Assembly: GCA_021819435.1 (NCBI GenBank)
Contig: JAKARB010000009.1
Location: 62,001 to 126,000 of the forward strand
DNA: 64,000 nt
DNA from: Pseudomonadota bacterium
GTDB taxonomy: Bacteria; Pseudomonadota; Gammaproteobacteria; Burkholderiales; Burkholderiaceae_C
Reading direction: 5' to 3'
The position numbers were made by a program, and so were the translations under genes. The stretch's first letter is position 1. Each line of letters opens with the position of its first letter. Positions 19,382 through 28,481 of this stretch are shown here, piece by piece. The notes under the pieces were generated by a model. The model was not told the origin of the DNA, did no database searches, and saw nothing but the letters and a program-made list of their open reading frames with translations.

Positions 19382-20425
19382 ATGAAATCGGCATTCGTCA
19401 CAGGATCGACGGGCTTGCTCGGCAACAACCTGGTGCGTGAACTCGTGAGGCGCGGCGTGCACGTGAAAGGGCTCGCTCGCTCCAGGGACAAGGCAAAGCA
19501 ACAGTTCGCCGACCTGCCCGTTGACATCGTCGAGGGCGACATGACGGATGTCGACGGCTTTGCCAGCGCCCTGCAGGGCTGCGACGCCCTGTTCCACACA
19601 GCCGCGCATTTCCGCGATTGCTACAAGGGCGGTCGCCACGTCGAAAGGCTGCAAGCCACCAATGTCGAGGGCACGGCCAGGCTGCTCGATGTGGCCCACC
19701 GCCATGGCATCCGACAGATCCTCCACACTTCATCCATTGCGGTGCTCGACGGCCCGCCCGGCCATCCGATCGACGAGACCATGGCGCGCGACCTGGCCCA
19801 CGCCGACGACTATTACCGCAGCAAGATACTGTCCGATCAGGAGGTGATGCGCTTTTGCGCCAAGCACCCCGACACCCGCGTCGTGATGGTGCTGCCCGGC
19901 TGGATGTTCGGCCCCGGCGACATGGGTCCCACCAGCGCGGGCCAGCTGGTGCTGGACTTCGCCTCGCGCAAGTTGCCGGGGCGCATACCCGGCACGTTCT
20001 CTGTCGTTGACGCGCGGGATGTCGCCCAGATACAAGTCAACGCCCTGCTCAAAGGCCAGAGCGGCCAGCGCTACCTGGCCGCCGGGCGGAACATGACGAT
20101 GGACGAGCTCTTTCCCCTGCTTGCACAGGCCACCGGCGTGCCAGCCCCGACCCGGTCGATCCCCTTGGGGCTGCTGAAGGTCATTGCCTGGGTCAACGAA
20201 ACGCAATCCCGGCTGACCGGCGCCCCAGCTCTGGTCAGCCGCGCAGCGGTCAGGCTCCTGGAGCGAGAGGCCGGGCGCACCCAGTTCAACCAGGAAAAAA
20301 CCGTCAGGGAATTGCAGGGTGCCTTCCGCCCCACCCTGGAGACCCTGGTGGACACGACCAACTGGTACCGGCAACGAGGCCATCTCGCGCCCGGCGCTAC
20401 ACCGCGCATGGTGCTCAGTGGCTGA
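19382..20425 (+). CDS. NAD-dependent epimerase/dehydratase family (extended SDR)
   Basis: MKSAFVTGSTGLLGNNLVRELVRRG; HTSSIAVLDG; YYRSK. Confidence 0.9.
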   Translation: MKSAFVTGSTGLLGNNLVRELVRRGVHVKGLARSRDKAKQQFADLPVDIVEGDMTDVDGFASALQGCDALFHTAAHFRDCYKGGRHVERLQATNVEGTARLLDVAHRHGIRQILHTSSIAVLDGPPGHPIDETMARDLAHADDYYRSKILSDQEVMRFCAKHPDTRVVMVLPGWMFGPGDMGPTSAGQLVLDFASRKLPGRIPGTFSVVDARDVAQIQVNALLKGQSGQRYLAAGRNMTMDELFPLLAQATGVPAPTRSIPLGLLKVIAWVNETQSRLTGAPALVSRAAVRLLEREAGRTQFNQEKTVRELQGAFRPTLETLVDTTNWYRQRGHLAPGATPRMVLSG

Positions 20426-20545
20426 TCCCGGCTGACCGCCGAACGGTCTTTCCCCTTCCCCTGTGAACACACACCACCGACATGCCCGGTGGCGGGGACA
20501 CCTTTGCCCGAAACATCCCAAGTCCCACCTCCCCAGGAGCACGAC

Positions 20546-22069
20546 ATGCCCACCCAGAAACAGACAGACGGATTCATCCACCGCTTCATCGGCTTCGCCA
20601 CCGAGCACCCCGAAGCCGTCGCCATCCAGGCCCTGGACGAGGGGCGAGCGTGCACCTACGCCAAACTGCACGAGTTGGCGATGCAACGCTGCGGCGTCCT
20701 GCACGCGCTGGCCTGTGAGCCCGGCTCACGCGTGCTGCTGTGCCTGCCGTCCGGCACCGAGCTGGTCGCCAATTACCTGGCCATCGTGGGCGTGGGCCTG
20801 GTTCCAGTGCTGCTCAACGACAAGCTCACCGCCGCGGAGTTCAGGGAGCTGGCCTTGGCGAGCGACCCGGCGGTGGTCGTCACCACGACGGCGCTGGCGG
20901 TGCGCCACCAAGCCACCTGGTCGGCGCTAGAAGAGCTCAGGGCGCTTGTCTCGGTGGACGAAGGCCCGTGTGTGCCCTTGGCCGCGACAGTTAAACATGT
21001 GGCGCTGCCTTCGCAACGACCCCATGCCCCCCGCCCATTGCAACTGCCCCGGCTCGACGACGTGGTGACCATCCAGTTCACCTACAAAGGGCTTGGCGAG
21101 CCTTTGGCCGTCGCGCATCGCTATGGCGCCCTGAGCCTGTCCGCCGCGGGCTTGCTGAAGTCCATGCGCCCCATGGGCGTGGGCACGGTGCACCTCGTCG
21201 GCTTGCCGCTCTACGCGGTCTACGGGCTGGTGGTGTTGATGGTGATGCCGCTGAGCATCGGCTCGACGATGCTGATCACCTCGACCCTGTCGCGGCGCGA
21301 CATCGCCGAGCTGCTCGAGCGCCACCAGGTGGGCTTTGCCTGCCTCGTGCCCGAACTGGTGCGCATGCTCAACCACCAGCTCGCCGAACGCGCCGCGCGC
21401 GGAGACGCGCCGCCCGCCTTGCTGCCCGACCTGATGCTCTATTCAGGCGGCAGCCGCCTGGCCCCCGACGCGGCGCAAGAGCTGGCCGGGCGTTTGCCAG
21501 GCCACCAGGTCCTGCAGGGATACGGCATGACGGAATGCCTGCCCGTGATCCTGCAAAGCCACGTCGGCCCGTGCAAGCCCAACACCTTGGGGCAGGCCAT
21601 CCCGGGCGTGCAACTGCGCGTGGTCGACGCGGAGGGGCAAGACGTGCCGGACGGCGCGCTGGGCGAACTCTGGATCAGTGGCCCGACCGTCAGCGCCGGC
21701 TACCTGAACCACCCCGAAGCGACCCGGCAGTTTTTCGCGGACGGCTGGCTGAAGTCCGGTGACCTGGTCATCCGCGACGCCGAGGGCCACATCCACTTCT
21801 TCGGCATGCGCCTGCGCATCACCAAGGTACGCAGCCAGATGGTCGACCTCGCCGAGGTCGAGCAGGTCGCCCGCGAATGGCCGGGCGTACGCGCGGCCCG
21901 GGCCCACGCGGAACGCGACGCCCTCGGGCAGACCAGCATCTCGCTGAGCGTGGTCTGCAACGCGGCCGATCAGGAGGCGCTCCTCAAACACCTCGGCGAG
22001 CGCCTCTCGGCGCACAAGCTGCCACGCAACATCGTGGTGGTCACCGAGGAACTCGCCACCGCAGCATGA
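20546..22069 (+). CDS. AMP-binding (acyl-AMP ligase / acyl-CoA synthetase-like) protein
   Basis: ANL-superfamily layout; LQGYGMTECLPVI; LKSGDLVIRDAEGHIHFFG; P-loop region is unusual (FTYKGLGEPLAV). Confidence 0.85.
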   Translation: MPTQKQTDGFIHRFIGFATEHPEAVAIQALDEGRACTYAKLHELAMQRCGVLHALACEPGSRVLLCLPSGTELVANYLAIVGVGLVPVLLNDKLTAAEFRELALASDPAVVVTTTALAVRHQATWSALEELRALVSVDEGPCVPLAATVKHVALPSQRPHAPRPLQLPRLDDVVTIQFTYKGLGEPLAVAHRYGALSLSAAGLLKSMRPMGVGTVHLVGLPLYAVYGLVVLMVMPLSIGSTMLITSTLSRRDIAELLERHQVGFACLVPELVRMLNHQLAERAARGDAPPALLPDLMLYSGGSRLAPDAAQELAGRLPGHQVLQGYGMTECLPVILQSHVGPCKPNTLGQAIPGVQLRVVDAEGQDVPDGALGELWISGPTVSAGYLNHPEATRQFFADGWLKSGDLVIRDAEGHIHFFGMRLRITKVRSQMVDLAEVEQVAREWPGVRAARAHAERDALGQTSISLSVVCNAADQEALLKHLGERLSAHKLPRNIVVVTEELATAA

Positions 22070-22698
22070 GCAAGACGATGTCCCCGATCACCCTGCACGA
22101 CCGCCGCACGCTCGCTGTCTTCGACTTCGACGGCACGCTGTCCGACCGCCACACCTTCTGGCGCTACCTGCGGTTCATCGCCACGCCGCCCGTGTTCTGG
22201 GCCAAGGTGCTGTGCTTCCTGCTGCCCGAAGTCTTCGGCGTGCTGCTGGGCCGGCGCAACCTGATGGACGCGCGGGCCGGCTTCATCGCCCTCTTCCTGG
22301 CCGGCATGCCGGCGGATGTCGAGGCCAGGCACGCGCGGCGCTTCATCGATGGCCCGCTGCGCGACTGGATCCGCCCCGAGGCTTTGCGCCGCCTGGCCTG
22401 GCACCGGCAACAAGGCCACCTCACCGTGCTGGTGAGCAACGCGCCCGAGAACTACCTCGTGGACTGGGGCAAATCGGTCGGCTTCGATCACGTGTGCGGC
22501 ACGCGGCTGCGCACCCGCGACGGCCGCCTCACCGGCGAGGTTGATGGCGACAACTGCGTCAACGCCGAGAAGGTCCGCCGCCTGGTCCAGACCGTCGGCC
22601 AACTCGATCAGAGCTTCGTCTACGCCTATGGCGACAGCGACGGGGACACCGAACTCCTCGCCGTGGCCGATCGGCCCTTCTATCGCAACTGGTACTGA
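22066..22698 (+). CDS. HAD-IB family phosphatase
   Basis: LAVFDFDGTLSDRHTFWRYL and YAYGDSDGDTELL; ATGA overlap with upstream gene. Confidence 0.9.
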   Translation: MSKTMSPITLHDRRTLAVFDFDGTLSDRHTFWRYLRFIATPPVFWAKVLCFLLPEVFGVLLGRRNLMDARAGFIALFLAGMPADVEARHARRFIDGPLRDWIRPEALRRLAWHRQQGHLTVLVSNAPENYLVDWGKSVGFDHVCGTRLRTRDGRLTGEVDGDNCVNAEKVRRLVQTVGQLDQSFVYAYGDSDGDTELLAVADRPFYRNWY

Positions 22699-22701
22699 AA
22701 C

Positions 22702-24441
22702 ATGCAACAGCCTCGCTCACCCCAACACAACGGCGTCGTGCTCATCGCCGGGGCCGGCCCCATCGGCATGACGCTGGCCTTGCAACTGCAAAGGCTCAAC
22801 GTCCCTTACCGGATCATCGAGCGCAACGCGGGGCCATCCACGGCCACCAAGGCGCTGGCGCTGCATTCTCGAACGCTGGACATCTTCTCCGACCTCGGCA
22901 TCGCGCGCGAGGCCGTGGAGACGGGCCACGCGATCAAGTACTTCCGCGTCCAGTCACGCGGCAAGACCATCCTACGCTATGACTTCACGCTGCTGGATGC
23001 CGCCCACCCGCTGCTGCTGAGCCTGCCCCAGCCACAGACCGAGCGCTTGCTGATGAACCGGCTGCAGGAACTGGGCGGCCGCATCGAGTGGCAGACAGAA
23101 CTGGTCGAGATGCGCGACGAAGGCTCGCACGTCATGGTCACCTTGAAGAAGCCATCGGGCGAACTCGAATCGCTCAAGGTGTGCTGGCTGGTCGGCTCCG
23201 ACGGCGCGCGCAGCACGGTGCGCAAGCAACTCGGCCTGAGCTTCGATGGCGAGCACTACCAACGCCACTTCATGCTGGCCGACATGGACATCCGCTGGAA
23301 CGGCTGGCATGACGAAGGCGTGTTCTTCCTCGGCGAGCGCGAGGGCTACGTCGCCGTGGCGCCGCTGGACGATCAGGGCCGCTACCGGCTCTTCGTCGAG
23401 ATCCCCCGCGAGCTGCCCCCCGAAGGCGAACGCATGCCCCTGACGGTGGAGAGCTTCCAGCAACTGTGCGATGGACGCGGCCAGTTGATGAAGCTCTCCA
23501 ACCCCTCGTCGGAGACCATGGCCGCCTTCCAACATCGGCGCACCAACACCCAGCGGGTCGGGCGCGTGTTCCTGGTGGGCGACGCCACCCACATCGGCAG
23601 CCCGATCGGCGGGCAGTGGATGAACCTGGGTATCTCGGAGGCCTACAACCTCGCGTGGAAGATCGCCCATGTGCACGCGGGCAGCCTGCCGGAGCGCGTC
23701 CTCGACACCTACGACAGCGAACGCCGCCCGATCGCGCTCGAAGCCGAGAAGACCGCGCACACGCTCACCCGTTTGCTGACCCTGCGCTCGCCCTGGCTGG
23801 TGGCGCTGCGCGACACGCTGTTGCCCTGGATCAGCTCGCGGCCGGCTGTGCAGGCTCGCTTGCCGTGGATGATCTCGGGGCACCGATACCACATCCGCAA
23901 AGCCTCCAGCGTCCAGCACCTGCTGAACTCTCGGGACCGTCGCCCGGTGTCCCGACGCCCCAAGGTGAAGTCCGCTTTCCCGCCGCCCCGTGCAGGAGAG
24001 CTGCTGCCCGATGTTCAGCTGTGGACTCCGCAGGGGCATCACCCCAGGCGGCTGCTGAAATTGGTCCGCAGCCAGTTCATGGTGCTGCTGTTCACTGGCA
24101 CCGACGAGCACGGCGAACAGACGGCCAGGCAGATCCGACTGGCTCAGGAGATCCAGGCCCGCTACCCCGCGCTGAACACTTGGGTCGTGGTGGATGCGCT
24201 CGCGCCCTTGAGCAGTCAGGTGGCCTCCATTCCCGACCCCGCTTGGCAACTGCACGATCGGCTGGCCGTCCCGGCTGGTGGCATCGTGCTGACGAGACCC
24301 GACGGCTACATCGCGTTCATGGGCAAACGCGCCGAGGACCTGATGCGCTTCGTCGAAGCGAACCTGGGACTGACGCCCGGCCATGCTGGCGCAGTTCCGC
24401 ATGACCAGCCCGTGCAAACGCGGACAGCGGAGGTCGCATGA
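22702..24441 (+). CDS. FAD-dependent aromatic-hydroxylase-type monooxygenase
   Basis: IAGAGPIGMTLALQLQRLNVPYRIIERN; LVGSDGARSTVRKQLG; VGDATHIGSPIGGQWMNLGISEAYNLAWKIA. Confidence 0.9.
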   Translation: MQQPRSPQHNGVVLIAGAGPIGMTLALQLQRLNVPYRIIERNAGPSTATKALALHSRTLDIFSDLGIAREAVETGHAIKYFRVQSRGKTILRYDFTLLDAAHPLLLSLPQPQTERLLMNRLQELGGRIEWQTELVEMRDEGSHVMVTLKKPSGELESLKVCWLVGSDGARSTVRKQLGLSFDGEHYQRHFMLADMDIRWNGWHDEGVFFLGEREGYVAVAPLDDQGRYRLFVEIPRELPPEGERMPLTVESFQQLCDGRGQLMKLSNPSSETMAAFQHRRTNTQRVGRVFLVGDATHIGSPIGGQWMNLGISEAYNLAWKIAHVHAGSLPERVLDTYDSERRPIALEAEKTAHTLTRLLTLRSPWLVALRDTLLPWISSRPAVQARLPWMISGHRYHIRKASSVQHLLNSRDRRPVSRRPKVKSAFPPPRAGELLPDVQLWTPQGHHPRRLLKLVRSQFMVLLFTGTDEHGEQTARQIRLAQEIQARYPALNTWVVVDALAPLSSQVASIPDPAWQLHDRLAVPAGGIVLTRPDGYIAFMGKRAEDLMRFVEANLGLTPGHAGAVPHDQPVQTRTAEVA

Positions 24442-27400
24442 CGCACATCGTCGGCCCATGCCAATGGCACCTCGATGCGGCCTCGAGCCTACAAGGCTTG
24501 ATCGATGAGCTGGCGCGTCCTTTGGGCCACCCCACGGCTCCAGTTTCCAACGTCCACCGCAGGCCACGCGCACAAGATCGGCACCGGCTGGCAGTGGTCG
24601 GCCATGACATCGAAGCCCTGCAAGCCTTGCGCGAGCGGGCGCGCCAGCAGTTGGTCGAGCGAGGCCGATTGGATGTCCATGACGACATCTTCCACACCGA
24701 CTCGCCGCTGGGCACGCAAGGCGTGGCCCTGGTTTTTCCCGGCCAGGGCTCGCAGCACCCGGGGATGCTGTCGGAGTGGCTGCCCGTGCCGGAGTTTTCA
24801 GCGAGCCTGCTCGAGCTGGATGAGGTCGCCCGCCCGATTTTCGGCCGCTCGCTGAAGAACTGGTTTTTCGATGCGCCAGAGCACCCGAACAACAGCATGG
24901 CCGGCACCCACGCCGCGCAGACCGCGCTGGGTTATGCATGCGCCGCCCTCGCGCGCACCCTCACGCGCTTCGGCGCGCAAGCCGATTGGGCTGTGGGCCA
25001 CAGCTACGGTGAGCTGGTCGCGCTCTGGCACGCGGGCGCCTATGACGACGCCACACTGATGCGGCTCACGCACGAGCGCGGGCAGGCCATGGCCGAAGCC
25101 GCGGCGCGCCTGCCCGGCGGGCTCGCTGCCGTCGGCGCGGATGGCGCGGCTGTAGCGGCCTGCCTGAAGGACTGGCCCGACCTGGAGATCGCCAACCTCA
25201 ACGCGCCCACGCAGACCGTGGTGGGCGGCCCCCGGCAGATGCTGGATGACTTCGCGCAGGCCTGCCAGCAAAAGGGCTGGCGGTGCGTGGTCATCCAGGG
25301 CGCGGCAGCGGCCTTCCACACCTCGCGCATGCAGCCCGCGCTTTCGGCCTGGCACCAGCACCTGCTGAGCTGCGCCAGTGGGCAGGCCTTCCGCGCGCCA
25401 ATGCTGGCGCGGGTCATCGCCAATCTCACGGCCCAAGCCTATCCACGCGAAGAGCGAGGGGCCGCTGACTTCATCGCCAACAGCCTGCACCGGCAGGTGA
25501 CCAGCCAGGTCAGGTGGGTGGAAACCTGCCGCGCCTTGCACGCGGCCGGCGTGCGCCTGTTCATCGAGGTGGGCCCCGGCCAAGTGCTCAGCAAGCTGAT
25601 CAAGCAGAACCTCGGTGATCTGCCGCACCGCGCCATCGCCTGTTCGCCCAAGGGCGATATCCCCGTGTGGCAAAGGCTGGCCCGGCTGCTGGCAGAGCTG
25701 GCCATCCACGACGCCTTGCACACCCCGCTTCAACAGGTGCCCATGCACGACAACCCGCTCCAAGGTCCGGCCATGAAACGAGACGCCCAACTGATCGAAG
25801 CCTTCCTGCAAGAGAACACACGGATCGTGGAGCGGTACTTCGCTCTCATGGACCGCGTGCTTGACACCGCTGGGCAACAACCCGTGGCCACCTCGGTGTT
25901 GCAGCAGATGCTCAGCGACAGCACCCGCCTGACACACGCTCACCTGCAAGTCCATGAGAGCCTGCTGGGTGGCCTGGGGGCTTCGCCGCTCGTGGCGCAG
26001 ATTGCAATGAAGCCGGACACGGCGGGGAACCCGACGCAACCGCATCTTCACGCCCTGACTCATCCAAATCCATCCGGGAGTCAGGCAGAAGCCCAGCCAG
26101 CCGATCGCCAAGGCGCCTCGGCGCAAGAAGAGTTGCTCGGCTGGCTGAAGCAGGAGGTGTCTCAACTGACAGGCTTCGCCGCGTCGACGATCGACCCGCA
26201 GGCGCGCTTCGAGGACCTGGGCGTGGATTCGCTGGCCTTCATGGACATATACACGCGGCTGAGCCAGCGCATGGCGGTTTCCGAGGCTGTGGCCGAGCAG
26301 ATCCTCAGCGCACACTGCATTGCCGATGTCTTGAAGGCACTGGGCGCGTCGGAGCCGGCTGAGCAGCGATCAACCGACCTCACCGGGTGGTTGAAGGCGC
26401 GCGTCGCCGAAGCCACCGGTTTCGCCACCTCCGACATCGACACCCGTGCAGCGCTCGAGGACCTGGGCATCGACTCGCTGGCACGCACCGACCTGTTCGA
26501 AGCACTGGGCCAGGCCTGGCCGCAGGCCCGTCAGCAAGCCAGCGCGCTGTTCGAGGCTCGCAGCATCGATGACATCGTCAAGTTGTTGGACTCGGCATCC
26601 ATCACCTCGGGCATCTCTGCTCCAGCCGACCGGGTGAGCCAAGCATCACAGGTCCGACAAGAGCCCGTCCCTGAACAGGCCCACGCCCGCGAGCTGCCCG
26701 CCGTGTTGCAGGACCTGAAGGCACAGCTCTTGTCCGCGCTCGGCCCCAGCGCACGGCAAGCAGGCATCGTGCTGGACGAGGCCACCCCATTCCAGGCCAT
26801 GTCCCTCAATGGCTTCGAGCGCGCCCGGCTGTGGGGGCAGGCGGCCTTGTGGCAAGCGCCCTTCAAACTCGCCGGGGAAGCGCTGATCTCGGTGTCATCG
26901 GTGAAGGAAGGCCTGGAGCTGCTAGCCAACCTGCCCCAGGTCGATGCCCCGAAGAAAAAGGACACTCCCGGCAAACAAGGTGACCGACTCCAGCGCTATC
27001 GCCACACCGATGTGCCTCGCCAGGTCCCCGACAACACGGCCATCGAACGCATGCTGCTGGTCGGCGCCGACACCCCGCGCACCGCTGGCCTGGCTTCATC
27101 ATTGCGTGGAGCGGGCACGCGGGTGCAACACGTCGTCGTCGACGAACGCGGGTGGCAACTGCCCGGCCAGGGTGCGATCGCGGTGGGCGATGTGAAAGCG
27201 CTGGCCACCGCGCTCGAACCCATCTTGCAAGACATGCGCCCATGCACCACCGCTTTCGTGACGCATGGAGGAGGCAACGGCGGCGCCCTGGGCACGGAGG
27301 CGCTGGATACGCCGGCTCTGGCCCTGTTCGCGCTGGCCAAGGTCTTGGGCAGCGCATCACAGGGTGGCGCCGTCGTCTCGCGGCTGGCCGTTCTGCTCGC

Positions 27401-28466
27401 CGGGCATCCGGTGGCCGATGCCGGTGCGCGCGGAGTGGCCCGCGCACTGAGCCACGAGTGGCGTGCCCCAGGCATCGCCGTGAGTTCCGTAGAGCTCGAT
27501 GCCGGATCCGATCTGAATGCAGCGCTGGCCCTGGCGCACGCTCACCCTGGCAAGCACGACCTGTGGCTTCATGACGGCAAGGCCGGCGAACGCATTGCCG
27601 ACCCCCACCCCGAGATCGAGCCCCCGGCGAACGCAACGCTGGGCCTCGGCGAGCAAAGCGTGGTGCTCCTGTTTGGCGGAGGTGTCGGGATCGCAGCCGA
27701 AGTGGGTGTCGATCTGGCGAAGCGGTATCGCTCACGCATCGTCGCGGTCGGGCGCACCCCTTGGGATGGCACACAGCCCCCTTCGGATGGTGCAAACGCC
27801 GGCAACGCAGGCGCACAAGCCGACCTCGCCTTGGCACGACGCCAGAAGGCGTTGGCCCAGACAGCGCAGCGCGTGCGCGAAGCAGGCGGCCAGTTCCATT
27901 ACTTCGCCGCCGACCTGACCCAGGCGGATGCGGTCGAGCGCGTCATCGAACAGGTGGAGGCGACCGTGGGGTCCATTGACATGGTGATCCACGCCGCCGG
28001 GGTGGTCGAAGACAGAGGCCTGGGTACGAAGCCGGTCGACAGCTTCCTGCGGGTGTTCCAGACCAAGGCGCACAGCGCCTGGCACCTGCGCTCGGCGCTG
28101 GCCCGGCGCGCACCGAAGTACATCGTCTTCTTCAGCTCACTCGTCTCTCACACCGGCAATGTCGGGCAGACCGACTACTGCGCGGGCAACGAGGTGCTCA
28201 ACGCCATGGCCGCCGAAATGGCCCAGGCCTGTCCGGACAGCCGGGTCGTGTCGCTGCTGTGGTCGGTGTGGCACGAGACGGGGCTGGCAAACCGCGCTGT
28301 GCAGCAGCGCATGGCGCAGTTGGGCATGTCGGGCATCGGCAATGCCGACGGCACGCGCCGCTTCCACGCCGAACTCACCCGGCCCACGGTGCCGGACTGG
28401 CTGCTCATCAGCTGCCCCCGCATGCTCGAGGTGATGCAGGGCAGCACCAGCACCACGACCGCCTGA
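24438..28466 (+). CDS. PUFA-synthase/PKS-like multidomain protein: AT - ACP - ACP - degenerate ACP - KR
   Basis: AT: VFPGQGSQHPGM, GHSYGELVAL; ACP1 FEDLGVDSLAFMD; ACP2 LEDLGIDSLARTD; third ACP-like FQAMSLNGFERARL; KR: GGGVGIAAEVGVDLAKRY, VIHAAGVVEDRGL, FFSSLVSHTGNVGQTDYCAGN. Confidence 0.9.
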   Translation: MTHIVGPCQWHLDAASSLQGLIDELARPLGHPTAPVSNVHRRPRAQDRHRLAVVGHDIEALQALRERARQQLVERGRLDVHDDIFHTDSPLGTQGVALVFPGQGSQHPGMLSEWLPVPEFSASLLELDEVARPIFGRSLKNWFFDAPEHPNNSMAGTHAAQTALGYACAALARTLTRFGAQADWAVGHSYGELVALWHAGAYDDATLMRLTHERGQAMAEAAARLPGGLAAVGADGAAVAACLKDWPDLEIANLNAPTQTVVGGPRQMLDDFAQACQQKGWRCVVIQGAAAAFHTSRMQPALSAWHQHLLSCASGQAFRAPMLARVIANLTAQAYPREERGAADFIANSLHRQVTSQVRWVETCRALHAAGVRLFIEVGPGQVLSKLIKQNLGDLPHRAIACSPKGDIPVWQRLARLLAELAIHDALHTPLQQVPMHDNPLQGPAMKRDAQLIEAFLQENTRIVERYFALMDRVLDTAGQQPVATSVLQQMLSDSTRLTHAHLQVHESLLGGLGASPLVAQIAMKPDTAGNPTQPHLHALTHPNPSGSQAEAQPADRQGASAQEELLGWLKQEVSQLTGFAASTIDPQARFEDLGVDSLAFMDIYTRLSQRMAVSEAVAEQILSAHCIADVLKALGASEPAEQRSTDLTGWLKARVAEATGFATSDIDTRAALEDLGIDSLARTDLFEALGQAWPQARQQASALFEARSIDDIVKLLDSASITSGISAPADRVSQASQVRQEPVPEQAHARELPAVLQDLKAQLLSALGPSARQAGIVLDEATPFQAMSLNGFERARLWGQAALWQAPFKLAGEALISVSSVKEGLELLANLPQVDAPKKKDTPGKQGDRLQRYRHTDVPRQVPDNTAIERMLLVGADTPRTAGLASSLRGAGTRVQHVVVDERGWQLPGQGAIAVGDVKALATALEPILQDMRPCTTAFVTHGGGNGGALGTEALDTPALALFALAKVLGSASQGGAVVSRLAVLLAGHPVADAGARGVARALSHEWRAPGIAVSSVELDAGSDLNAALALAHAHPGKHDLWLHDGKAGERIADPHPEIEPPANATLGLGEQSVVLLFGGGVGIAAEVGVDLAKRYRSRIVAVGRTPWDGTQPPSDGANAGNAGAQADLALARRQKALAQTAQRVREAGGQFHYFAADLTQADAVERVIEQVEATVGSIDMVIHAAGVVEDRGLGTKPVDSFLRVFQTKAHSAWHLRSALARRAPKYIVFFSSLVSHTGNVGQTDYCAGNEVLNAMAAEMAQACPDSRVVSLLWSVWHETGLANRAVQQRMAQLGMSGIGNADGTRRFHAELTRPTVPDWLLISCPRMLEVMQGSTSTTTA

Positions 28467-28481
28467 CACCAGGAGAACACC

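Noticed and set aside
22972-24939. 655-aa minus-strand ORF
   Set aside because: Shadow of the FAD monooxygenase and start of the PKS gene; no recognisable motifs.
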